Source: Bombyx mori
Taxonomy: Eukaryota > Arthropoda > Insecta > Lepidoptera > Bombycidae
DNA length: 64,000 nucleotides
NCBI RefSeq assembly: GCF_030269925.1
Contig: NC_085133.1
Span: 5,290,001-5,354,000 of the forward strand
Direction of reading: 5' to 3'
In this document: positions 46,898 to 57,600 of the stretch, piece by piece
Numbering within the stretch: the first letter of the stretch is position 1
How the letters are laid out: the number at the start of each line of letters is the position of its first letter
Position numbers and translations under genes: made by a program
Notes under the pieces: model-generated
What the model was told of the DNA's origin: nothing
What the model saw: the letters and a program-made list of their open reading frames with translations, nothing else
Databases searched by the model: none

Positions 46898-47331
46898 GCT
46901 GTGATGTTCTTGAAATATAAAGACTTGTTCTGTTATTAATTTATCTCCAAGCTTTTTATATATTTTACAAAATGTTTTTTTTTTATATAAATACTAAAAT
47001 CACCGATACAATATTTGAAAGCGTGCAATGTAAGTGAAGTTTTTCTTAGTACAGTACTCATTGTCGAACAAGAAACCGATTAATCATTGTCGAACGCAAC
47101 CATTATGAACCTTTCATTTATATTACAGAAACCCTTGTCTGTAATTCTAATAACATCAATTCACATGTCATTATTACTTTCGAGATGTGTATCTAATCTG
47201 TTTTGTAATAACTCATCATTTCATCAAATTATTCTTAGGTGTACGCTCGTGCCTCGTTTTAGATTGTAAATCAAATTTAAACGAAATTACTTTAATCTCA
47301 TACTTTTTATTTTACAATATTTTAAATTATG

Positions 47332-47692
47332 TTCCATGGGGAGTGCTCTGAGGAATTGTTCGAGATGATACCGGCATCTCGTTTTTACCATCGCACCGCC
47401 CGCCACCGGAGTAGAATTCATCCATACTACCTGGAGCCACTGCGGTCATCCACAGTGCGTTTCCAGAGATCTTTTTTGCCACATACCATCCTGCTATGGT
47501 ATCCACCCCTCCACGGTGTTTCCCGAGCGCTATGACATGTCCTTCTTCAAACGAGGCTTGTGGAGAGTATTAAGCGGTAGGCAGCGGCTTGGCTCTGCCC
47601 CTGGCATTGTGAAGACCATGGGCGACGGTAACCACTCACCATCAGGTGGGCCGTATGCTCGCCTTCCTACGAGGGCAATAAAAATAAATAAA
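47332..47692 (+). mobile_element. LINE 3' tail family C, best-preserved copy
   Basis: The ORF2 C-terminus is readable: [20 protein letters not shown] then [23 protein letters not shown]. Deletions shift the frame before the expected end (…[10 protein letters not shown]). The 3' UTR ends 'gagggcaataaaaataaata'. Only the last ~360 bp of the LINE is present. Confidence 0.85.
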
Positions 47693-47984
47693 TAGTGTTA
47701 TAAACTTTTTGAAAATGCACTGTTTTAATGAAAATTTAAATTATGGGAAGTTATTTAAACCTAGCAAATTAATATCAACGGAAGCAGTGTAATAACGAGG
47801 TTCTTAAACAAAGAACTTACAAAAAAATTTATAGTAATTAATATAATAAAATAGTAATTAAAATCACATTCATTAAAGTTTTTTTTTTTTCACATTTAAA
47901 TTTATATTATGCAAGACACATTTTCACATGGACATTGATCTTAGTGTTCGAATGTAAACTCTAAAAATAAGAAATCAGTTAATG

Positions 47985-48190
47985 CTTAGGTGTGCAAGGC
48001 GAGGAGGAGGCGTCCTAAAAAGGTTTGGATGGACTGTCTGAAAAAGGTTAAGCGAAAGAAGGGCGTGCCTGACGTATGATAGGTCTAAATGAGACAGAGA
48101 TAACGTATGACAGGTCTAAATGGAAAAAGAGGACAAACTGCGCTTATCCGACCTTGTCAGACAAAGGACAAGAAGAAAAAATAAAAAGTA
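47985..48190 (+). mobile_element. Decayed LINE ORF2 C-terminus (RTE-like)
   Basis: Frames read RRRPKKVWMDCLKK-type sequence and DRSKWKKRTNCAYPTLSDKG, ending in a gaagaaaaaat run. A short internal duplication ('gacaggtctaaatg' / 'gataggtctaaatg') is present. Confidence 0.55.
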
Positions 48191-48320
48191 ATATCTCTCT
48201 GTTCAACAGGGTCAACTTTCTTTATTTTACTCATTTATTTGGCTCTGTATTCGACATTATCGTCAGTAACATTGCTTAAAAATTCAAACATTAATGTTCT
48301 TAAATATTTTTTCTGATTTT

Positions 48321-48838
48321 TAATACGCTTTTATTAGCTTCAAACGTATGTATGTTAGTATGTAACGGAATATTTGAACATGATTTTGACCCCCTTCAAA
48401 ACGTTAGATTAACTCGAAATTTGGTATACTTATTAAGGACCGATGACAATTCAACATTAATTAAATAATTGAAAAATATGAAATTCAACTAAAAAATAAA
48501 AAATAAATAATAGTGTAAAAAAACTAACAAAATACGCTTTTATAGAAAATCCAAATAAAAAATATATTTTAATAAATTTGAATAAAAACTAGTGTAAGAA
48601 AAAATGATTTTATTGTAAAAAAAGCGTGGGGCGCATGGTATCAGTAGTTATAAATATTTTATGAACAGATATGAGCAGAAGGGTTATTTTGATAATATCC
48701 TGAAAAGCACCCCACGCTTTCTTACAGTAAAATTATTTTTTCTTACACTATTTTTTATTCGAATTTATTCTTTATTTTCTATTTTTTAGTTGGATAAAAG
48801 CGTATTTTGTTAGTTTTTTTAACTATTATTTATTTTTT
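48321..48838 (+). mobile_element. Fold-back element, copy 2
   Basis: Starts TAATACGCTTTTATTAGCTT. Inner arms at about 48517-48636 and 48711-48820 are inverted matches around a ~75-bp unique core. The arms could form a long hairpin. Confidence 0.75.
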
Positions 48839-49207
48839 CTCGTAAGACGTTCTAATTTCAATCAATCTGTTCTAATATCAAAGTTTAATATGTTTGCTAT
48901 GTTTTGCTAGCACATTGTTACAGCAGCCTTGAGCGTTTTTTTCATTAGCAAACATCACGATGAATCGCTATTTTGTATCATTATTGCTGTTTATTGACTG
49001 CTGGGAGTGTATTGCTCTGGCAATAATAAAAAAAAACCGTTTCGTAATAGATCGTAATTGATTATTCTTTAAATTTTATTGAAGATCAATTTCAAATTTA
49101 GATCGAAAATTAGATACGATATCCAAATGTAGTAGAGAGAACTAATGGAATTCGCACGGTATCACTAATATTAACATGTTTCAGGTTGGATGACTATATT
49201 TACGTAA
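48839..49207. other. Stretch without a supported feature
   Basis: AT-rich; nothing recognised. Confidence 0.5.
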
Positions 49208-49325
49208 TTTTTTTTTATTACCCTTGTAGGCAGACGAGCATAGGGCCCACCTGATGGTGAGTGGTTACCGTCGCCCATGGACTTCAGCAATGCCAGGGGC
49301 AGAACCAAGCCGCTGCCTACCGCTA
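49208..49325 (-). repeat. LINE 3' tail family C, minus strand
   Basis: 'tattacccttgtaggcagac' to 'gccgctgcctaccgctaaag'. It is followed at 49326-49405 by a decayed plus-strand Bm1-type SINE tail ('tgtttatgggctatgataac'). Confidence 0.75.
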
Positions 49326-49559
49326 AAGATGTTTATGGGCTATGATAACTCGTCAACACCAGATCTGGCGAGTAGCTCGTCTACTCATTAATGCAACAAA
49401 ACAAGTAACAATTGTACTTTTTCTGCTTTAGACGTCATCATCGAATTAAATTACGAACAAAAACTGTTTTTCACATCGTTTGGGCTTTCTGTAAATCACT
49501 AGTTGCAGCGTTATTACATTAAATGTAGGCCTGTTATCAGTAGATCTCGATTTACGACC

Positions 49560-49735
49560 TCCTTCCTACGGTGCACTGCCGTCATATGAGGCTGCTGGTG
49601 CGTGACGCGTCCGCGCAGCCACAGGCTACAATTGACGGGTCAGTGCTGTCATGGCGGTGTGGTGCGGCGCGCGCATCCTGCCTCTAGAGAGACGCGTTTA
49701 TTCTCTTACTCTTGTGGTGCGTTTGTGTTTACGAC
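49560..49735 (+). promoter_or_regulatory. Isolated GC/CpG-rich block, possible promoter or 5' exon
   Basis: A unique-looking block ('gcgtgacgcgtccgcgcagc', 'gtgcggcgcgcgcatcctgc') in AT-rich DNA, about 4.8 kb upstream of the first visible ankyrin exon and on a plausible strand. No repeat family matches it in the window. Neither a start codon nor a splice donor could be assigned. Confidence 0.15.
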
Positions 49736-49743
49736 AGTTAATC

Positions 49744-49990
49744 TTTTTTTTTTTCTACCTATGCTGATAGCCTTGAGAGGCTATTTCAGCTTCACCCTAA
49801 CGTGTAGGTGAGCTCGCGGGGCTCAAACCGGAGGTCTTGCTAACACTGGCCCTAGTAAGAGCAGTGCTTCGCAGAATCTACCACTGGATCGGAAACGCGA
49901 CCCACTGAGAAGATCCGGCGAGAAACTCAGTGGGCTGTGTCTGTGGGTTAATTCGCTCGTCGAGCCTTTCGTCGCAAGCGACGGGTTCGA
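49744..49990 (-). repeat. SINE/LINE-tail family B, longest copy
   Basis: Minus strand with oligo-A at 49744-49754. Carries 'acctatgctgatagccttga', 'gagaagatccggcgagaaac' and a further upstream part containing 'gtcgcaagcgacgggttcga'. Confidence 0.8.
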
Positions 49991-50929
49991 CGAGGACGGT
50001 GACCTGGGGGCTATTTCTCTAGTTTTTATCAGATATGCTGAGTCTGTGTGTAATTTGAAAATAATGAGATTTGTTGTATATTTGTCTAAATATATTTTAT
50101 TTATTTCCTAGTAGTAAATTATCGTGATGATGCAAAAAAGAAAGAACAATTAATGTAAAAAAATATATATATTAAATATCGATCGTACATAAGTGCAAAT
50201 TTGCGTGATGTATAGAATGTTACACGCCGTTAAGTTTCTATAAATGTAAAAAAAAGGACGCACTAGTTAGATAAATGCATAATCATGTAAGGCTGTAAGC
50301 ATGTCATGTAAAGCAAAAATTTATTATTCCATTCTTTCTGAGACAATCCGACACAGACCGAATACAATCTAATAATGAAAACATACATTTTTAGGAGAAA
50401 CAGAAATAAACCTTCATCGTTAAAAATCACATTATGTTAAAATTGGATTTGTGAAAATTTTATGCTTCCATTCGAACAAGACTGATAGGCTTAATATTTG
50501 CAAATAAAGTGGAAGAAAAAATGTTGTAGTAAAGCTCTATGTATGTAATAATTTAAGTAAAATATCAAATTGTAAATGAAACGAAAAGGGGATGGCCCAT
50601 TTTAGGCCCAAAGCGGACAATAGATTATAGAAAAAATACTTAGTGCATTAATTTTGTCATAAATAAATATGCATTTACTTTCTTGCAAATAAGCGCCACT
50701 ATAGTTTACAATAAGTAGTTTAAAAAAAGTAACTCTATTGAAAAAACAAGGATTTTTATTTTTGCGGGAAAAATATTGCCAGCTTCAAATCCTTTTACGT
50801 ATGAAGTAAATATTTTGAGTATATAAATAAAACATATAAATAAATCATTTTAAGTATTATCATTAATCAAACGATTTTAATGGATTTTATGCACATAAAA
50901 TAACATCGAAGACATACCCATTGGACTTT
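49991..50929. other. Stretch without a supported feature
   Basis: AT-rich; no frame above 60 codons, no recognised repeat. Confidence 0.55.
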
Positions 50930-51072
50930 AACTTGTAACTATACTTGAGACCTTAGAACTTATATCTCAAGGTGGGTGGCGCATTTACGTTGTAGATGTA
51001 TGTGGGCTCGAGTAACCACTTAGCAACACCAGGGTGGCTGTGAGCTCGCCCACCCATCTAAGGAATAAAAAA
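50930..51072 (+). repeat. Bm1-type SINE, 5'-truncated
   Basis: 'taactatacttgagacctta' through 'cccacccatctaaggaataa', then an A-run. Confidence 0.85.
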
Positions 51073-51925
51073 AACTTTACTAGTATTGTTATTTAAATAT
51101 GTACAACTAAAACAAAAACATAAAAAATAATGTGTACTCGTAAAAAAAAGATTAAGATATAAATCAATTATCGGTTATTTAAAAAAATAATCGATATATG
51201 AATTTCATGTAATTATTTTTCTTTATACTGACAACACTGAATTTAATCTGACTGACTGATACTTCGCTTGCTGCTTGTGGTGTTGTGCTTGCGTACAAAA
51301 TGGATGTGTTTTGATTTTTCTTCGATTTATTTTACTTTTATCAATAACGTTTCATACTACGACTAAAAAACATTGTGTGAATTGTGGTTTTACCCTGACC
51401 GAGATTTAAAACCGTGTATATGCTCTCCTTTGCTATTTTTAGATGATACTAATTGTGTATGAAGATGAAGAAAATATAGATATTTAAAGAATTAAGTGTG
51501 TTTTTATACCCTATTGGGTAAAAATACATTAGGAACATCTTAAACATTAAGAAAAGACAAGTTCTTGAAGTATCTCACAATCCGACACTTATTTATATAG
51601 AAAATTAACCTCAAAACGAGTTTTTATTTTTATTATATTTTTTATAATAGTGACGTCAATTTCAATATATTTTTTAGATATCCAATACATTTAAGAATTT
51701 GAATCAGTACATTTTTATAGTAATATTTGATGTCCATCTTGGGCCTAGCACACTATGGAGAGTGGGCAATCCCCTTTCTGTCACAAAACTTAATCGTTAT
51801 TTGATTGCACAAGGAAGACTTATAATGACATAAATCCAAAAAAAAACTTCCGATTAAAAGAGAATTGATTCTTAGAATGGTATGACAATGCTAATAATAT
51901 CCATTTCTATTATGACGAGGAGTTA
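51073..51925. other. Stretch without a supported feature
   Basis: Around 51240-51310 the composition is less biased ('gcttgctgcttgtggtgttg'), but no exon could be defined. Confidence 0.45.
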
Positions 51926-52426
51926 AAATAATAAATAATAGTTTAAAAGAACAAAAAAAAAACGCTTTTATAGAAAATCCAACTAAAAAATAGATAATAA
52001 ATTTTAATAAATTTCAATTATAAATAGTGTAAGAAAAAATGATTTTATTGTAAAAAAGCGTGGGGTACTTTTCAGGATATTATCAAAATAACCCTTCTAC
52101 TCATATCTGTTCATAAAATATTTATAACTGCTGATACCATGCATCCCACGCTTTTTTTTACAATAAAATCATTTTTCCTTATACTATTTTTAAATAAAAT
52201 TTATTAAAATTTATTTTTTAGTTGGATTTTTTACGAAAGCGTATTTTTTTGGTTTTTTTTAATCTATTATTTATTTTTCATTTTTTAGTTGAATTTAAAT
52301 ATATATTTTTTTAATAATTATGCCAAATTTCGAATTAATCCGACGTTTTGAAGGGGCTCAAAATCATGTTCAAAGATTCCGTTACATACTAACATACATA
52401 CGTCTGAAGCTAATAAAAGCGTATTA
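51926..52426 (-). mobile_element. Fold-back element, copy 3, opposite strand
   Basis: Core and ends are the reverse complement of copies 1 and 2. It ends '…aagctaataaaagcgtatta', the inverse of their first bases, and its core reads 'gcgtggggtacttttcagga' on the plus strand. Confidence 0.75.
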
Positions 52427-52965
52427 AAAACCATTCTAACCCGACCCTCTCTAATGTGAACTATAAGCATTGAAATGAGGTAATAAAAATGTAGTCACAG
52501 AATTCTTAAAAATTCAACAAATTTCTATAAACCTCGATAAACTCGAACCCATCATTGTATCTTTAAAGACCTTTCAGTTGAGTCACCGCACTGGTTCGGT
52601 CACGACTTATCTTTATCGAATCGATTGACAACCGATACAGGAGTTTCGATGTTTTATCTTAAATCTCCGATGCTTCTCGCAGATCCCGAATCGATTTTTT
52701 ACTAAGCTATCTAAGCTGTCTGGTATCGTTTTTTCTTCTTCGGGTGTACGTTACTTCGCAAAAAGCAATTGACAAAATACATAACACTTTTTCTCTAAGT
52801 AATCGTATCGTCTTATCCTTATTTGTTACTACAAACATTTAACGTAAATGTAAAATGTAGGAGGTGTTTTTTTTTGTTAGAACATTATTTAAAAAAAGCA
52901 AATGAAACGTTATATATGTACATGTATGTATATGCTTACGTTATTTATGTGTGTATGTATATATA
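52427..52965. other. Stretch without a supported feature
   Basis: AT-rich with TGTATG-type runs at 52910-52960; nothing recognised. Confidence 0.5.
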
Positions 52966-53238
52966 AGTCGACTATTATGAAAGCCGGCAATGTGACTTTT
53001 GGACAATTATTGGTAAATCAGAAAAACGAATTATTGACTTTGTATTCCACTGGCAGTCACAAAACTCTTCTGAACGACATCTTAGATAAATAACAGGTTA
53101 AGTTAATACTTTATTTAATGCACGTTTTCAACCGTATTCTTTGAAGGAGACGATTATATTCAAATCAATCTGTATTGACATATCAATAACATTTTTTTGT
53201 CCAAATGCACAGATTGCCACCTTTGATAATAGACGACT
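52966..53238 (+). mobile_element. 273-bp MITE, copy 1
   Basis: Ends AGTCGACTATTATGAAAGCC and (inverted) AGTCGTCTATTATCAAAGGT form ~40-bp imperfect inverted repeats. Same length and near-same sequence as 59456-59728 in reverse orientation. Confidence 0.75.
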
Positions 53239-54190
53239 CATATGAGCTTGATATGATACTTCAGTAATAATTCCTTCTAAATTTGTATTGATATCCTAAA
53301 TAGAATACTTATTTAACTAAAGGAACACGTGTAAAATCTAAAATAAATATTACATAGCAGAATTCTGACAAAGTATATATATAAAAGCCCATCGCTCCCT
53401 CACGGCCCTCCGCAAAAGGTAAATGGAGCGCATAATAAGATTTTCCATGTATTACGGGAATCGTCAGGTCTACGAACTCACCGTGAAATCGAAGGGCACG
53501 ACCGACATCAAATATAAATTACTGATGACCTCATAGATTTTTCTGTACCTTAAAATATAGAAGAATAAATAAATCCCAACTCAAATTCGGATAATTTCTT
53601 AGGTTAGACACGTAAACATACAGTGTAAGGAAATATGGATTTTAAATTTGAATAACACTAAGAAAGTCCAAAGGTTTGTTCATGGAATTCGACCGTATTT
53701 CTTCCTACTTTCCATTGGAACTGTAGTAGTGAATAGTGAATTGTAATTTAATCACTTGAATGTTACGTGTTACGGTAATAGTAAAAGCGAATGCTGTAGA
53801 TACTTAATGTACTCTGCAATGGAATATTAACATCATTACTCTTAGATTTAGCATTCTAATTTTTTAATATATTTTTTATGATTATAATTTAAACTATTTT
53901 CGTGGTTTAATAAAAGCGGTAAAAGTAGTTTTAATTCGGGCTCCGACTTCTAAAAACCGAAGAAAATATTAGACATGATCATAATTATAAAAGAGGTGTA
54001 CGCCGAAACAACAAAAAAAAGTTTTAGAAGATAGAACAATATAAGTATACTACCTCAACATGAACGGAAAGCAATATTTGTTTGCTTAAGTTAGACCTTA
54101 TCGTTTTTAAGGAAATTCGTATTTTCGTCAATCGAAAGCAAAGAAAGAGAACTTACCTCAATAGTTTCTTGACGTATAGGAAACTTAACC
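53239..54190. other. Stretch with a weak coding-like patch
   Basis: Plus frames at 53425-53530 look protein-like (HNKIFHVLRESSGLRTHREI or FSMYYGNRQVYELTVKSKG), but no family, start or splice site supports a gene. The rest is AT-rich. Confidence 0.3.
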
Positions 54191-54335
54191 TTTTTTTTTA
54201 TTGCTTAGATGGGTGGACGAGCTCACAGCCCACCTGGTATTAAGTGGTTACTGGAGCCCATAGACATCCACAACGTAAATGCGCCATCCACCTTGAGATA
54301 CAAGTTCTAAGGTCTCAAGTATAGTTACAACCTCA
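54191..54335 (-). repeat. Bm1-type SINE, tail part, minus strand
   Basis: T-run, 'ttgcttagatgggtggacga' through 'aggtctcaagtatagttaca'. It ends about 200 bp before the first visible ankyrin exon. Confidence 0.85.
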
Positions 54336-54537
54336 CGCGTTACTAGTTTTTCATTTTTGATACATTGCATTTGGTTCATATGACATGGTGATGATCATAT
54401 TTCGAACAAAAACAATAATATAATAACGACCGATAATATAATAGCTAAAGCGCTCTAAATCAGCTACGCAAGAAACTGAAACACGAACAAAACAAAATTA
54501 TTGCTGTAACTAATTGTTCATTCTTTTGTTTTTACAG

Positions 54538-54645
54538 ATAGATCCAAACACAGCATTTTTGCGAGCAGCACGTGCCGGTCAGCTCGACACAGTAATTGAG
54601 CTCCTCGATTCGGGCGCTGTCAAAGACATCAACACATGTAATACG
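54538..54645 (+). CDS. Ankyrin exon 1 of the visible set (repeat 1)
   Basis: 36 codons, phase 0 at both ends, between 'tttgtttttacag' and 'gtgagt'. Encodes the capping repeat [18 protein letters not shown]…DINTCNT. Confidence 0.92.
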
Positions 54646-57600
54646 GTGAGTTTTATCTAAGGTCATATATTTTGTACCTTGTGACAAGGCACTAGAATAA
54701 TGCAATCGCACTTAATAACTGACAGTCCTGGCATGGCCAAAACCGTCTTTTTTTTTCTTTTTGCCCTTGTAGGCAAATGAGCATACGGCCTGATGGTGAG
54801 TGGTTACCGTCGCCCATGGACTTCAGCGATGCCAGGGGCAGAGCCAAGCCGCTGCCTACAATTAAGTACTCTCCACAAGCCCCGTTTGAAGAAGGGAAAC
54901 ACCGTGGAAGGAAGCTCATTCCAAAGTCGGATGGTACGTGGCAAAAAAGATATCTGGAAACGCACTGTCGATGTACGTAGTGGCTCCAGGTAGTATGGAT
55001 GAATTCAACTCCGGTGGCGGGCGGTGCGATGGTTAAAACGAGACGATGGTATCATCTCAAACAATTCCTCAGAGCACTCTCCACAGAACATACGGTACAA
55101 AATACAGAGGGAACTGAAGTCCCTCCGCAGACTCAGAGGTCATGACTTAAGATCATTACAGTATATCACTGTCAGCCATCCCTGTTAATAACTAAAGGTT
55201 TGAAAATTACCGCATCGGTGGCTTGTCTGTCCATCATCATTGGAAGTAAGATTGTGAAGAAAAGCGATCTCGAAAAAGGAATATAATTGGGATTGGAATT
55301 CCTAATTAAAATTATTTTACACTTCGGTTTTGACCATCGTTACTGTAAACCTTGGCATGTAATAGCATGTAAATCTGATGCACAGGACTTCCTTAATGAA
55401 GACCATTTGTGATACACAGGTAACATAATGATACCTATATATTACGGTTTCTAGTACCTACGCATAACTATTCGTGCGATTCAATCAACTCCGTAGAGAT
55501 TATAAGTAAAACGTTTGAAACCAACAGAGATTTGAGAAGGCTTACGGTAAATGCTTTGTGCGTTCGAGTCAAGCGGAGCGTTTAGTTAGAATTTCCGAGT
55601 GGTTTTGAAATCAAGATCTTTAACGACCAGCTTTGTTATTCTAGTGTTTTTTTTTCTTCTGTTTAATATTCTTGAGAAAATTTAGTATAATTAAGTAGAA
55701 TAATTTAGTCGACGACAATTTACAACACAACACAATTGTCATCTGGTACTACTGGTGGTAGGACCTCTTGTGAGTCCGCACGGGTAGGTACCACCACCCT
55801 TTCTAGTTCTGCTGTGAAACAGTAATGCGTTTCGGTTTGAAGGGTGGGGCAGCCGTTGTAACTATACTTGAGACCTTGAACCTATATCTCAAGGTGGGTG
55901 GCGCATTTACGTTGTAGATGTCACCTTAAACCAACCACTTAACACTAGGTGAGCTGTGAGCTCGTCCACCCATCTAAGCAATAAAAAAAATTTGACGAGC
56001 GCTGTTGAGCGTCTTCTTGATCTTATCCCTCATTATGTGGAGTCGGAGCAACATGCGCTCTTATCATGCTGCATAGGGATTTGGCTTGAGTTTCACCAAC
56101 GGATGCATGTCTGATATCAATCCTACTTGCGTTTTTTTTTTTACAGGAATTTGGCTCCAACGCCTTTGGCATTGATTTTGCTAATGTCAAAGTATGTACA
56201 AAAATGACAGATGTTTAGAGAAAAAAAAATACTAAACACAAATAAATTAGATCCATTTTTCCATACGCGAATCTGTGATTTTAAGAACAGCACAAACAAA
56301 TATATGTTAGACTAGCTAATTTATCTATATCTCCAGCAGTATATTCCTTGCATGATGCATTATGGCGTGACTTTGTTTCTACGATTGGTGTTTCTTTTGT
56401 TTACAATATTCGCTTTTCGTTCTATGATTTTCATTTTACTATTATAAACATTTACACAAATATATAGATTTTCAAATACGAACAAAAAAAACATATTCTA
56501 CGTGCTCTCGGAAGTATGAGGTGATGATAAACTTGGGACGTATCATGCTACAACACATCAGGTCGGGGTAGCAAAATTCCGATATCACAAAATGTTCACG
56601 ATTGACTTCCACGGTAAAGGAATAAAATCGTGTAATAAAAATCTAACCCGCAAAATTATAATTTGCGTAATTACTGGTGGTAGGACTTCTTGTGAATAGG
56701 TACGCGCGGGTAGGTATATACTAGCACCCTGCCTATTCCTGCCGTGATGCGTTTCGGTTTGAAGGATGGGGCAGCCGTTGTAACTATACTTGAGACCTTA
56801 GAACTTATATCTCATAGTGGGTGGCGCATTTACGTTGTAGATTCTATATTCAATTTTTAACTATTATGTGGAACGACGTCACTCAGGTCGTGGAATGCGT
56901 ACGTATGCCACTCTACTCTTTAAAAGTACAAACCAAACAAGAATATATTAGTAATGTGCTTAAAACTAGATAAAGTACGGTTTACAATGTGTAACAAAAA
57001 ATATTGTATCATTGTGAAGCCGATGTGATTCTGAAAAAATTAATATGCGTATAGTAAAAACCTCACAACACTGTCGTAGTGTTATTTGCGAGGCGAACTT
57101 GACCTTGACGCTACGTTTCGCCTCGCTGGCTTCAGGATCGATACCCAGGATAATACCGTGCGATAGAGGAAAAAATTATATCCTTATTAACGTTCCATAT
57201 AATAAAACACTAACCTAGGATTTCGTTATGCGCTTTGAGTAACGGAAAGAAAAAGATTCAAGGCAAGAACGAAGAAACACTCAGATCTCAAAAGCTAAAC
57301 ATATTTAATCAAATAACAACAGGCCGGACTAGTCAACGACCGTTAGGCCAACGAGATATACTTTACCAGATTTAATATGTTGATTTTTGATATTTAGCAA
57401 GATCGAACTAATCTTCACCACTAAATTTTACTCAACAAAACTAAACAGTATTTTTTATTTGGAAGTGATGCAGTTTGCGATCTTATCGCTAATAAGTTAA
57501 TTAGCATATTGCATATTGAGCGATTTAAAATAGCCTTTTTTTACTGTCAAGCGAATCACTTGAGTTGTCACCGCTGTTTTCTTAATAATTATTTTAAAAG

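Noticed and set aside
53425..53535. Ankyrin upstream exon candidate near 'ccgcaaaaggtaaatgg'
   Set aside because: The donor-like site is present, but no ATG, acceptor or ankyrin-like N-terminus could be joined in phase to the exon at 54538.
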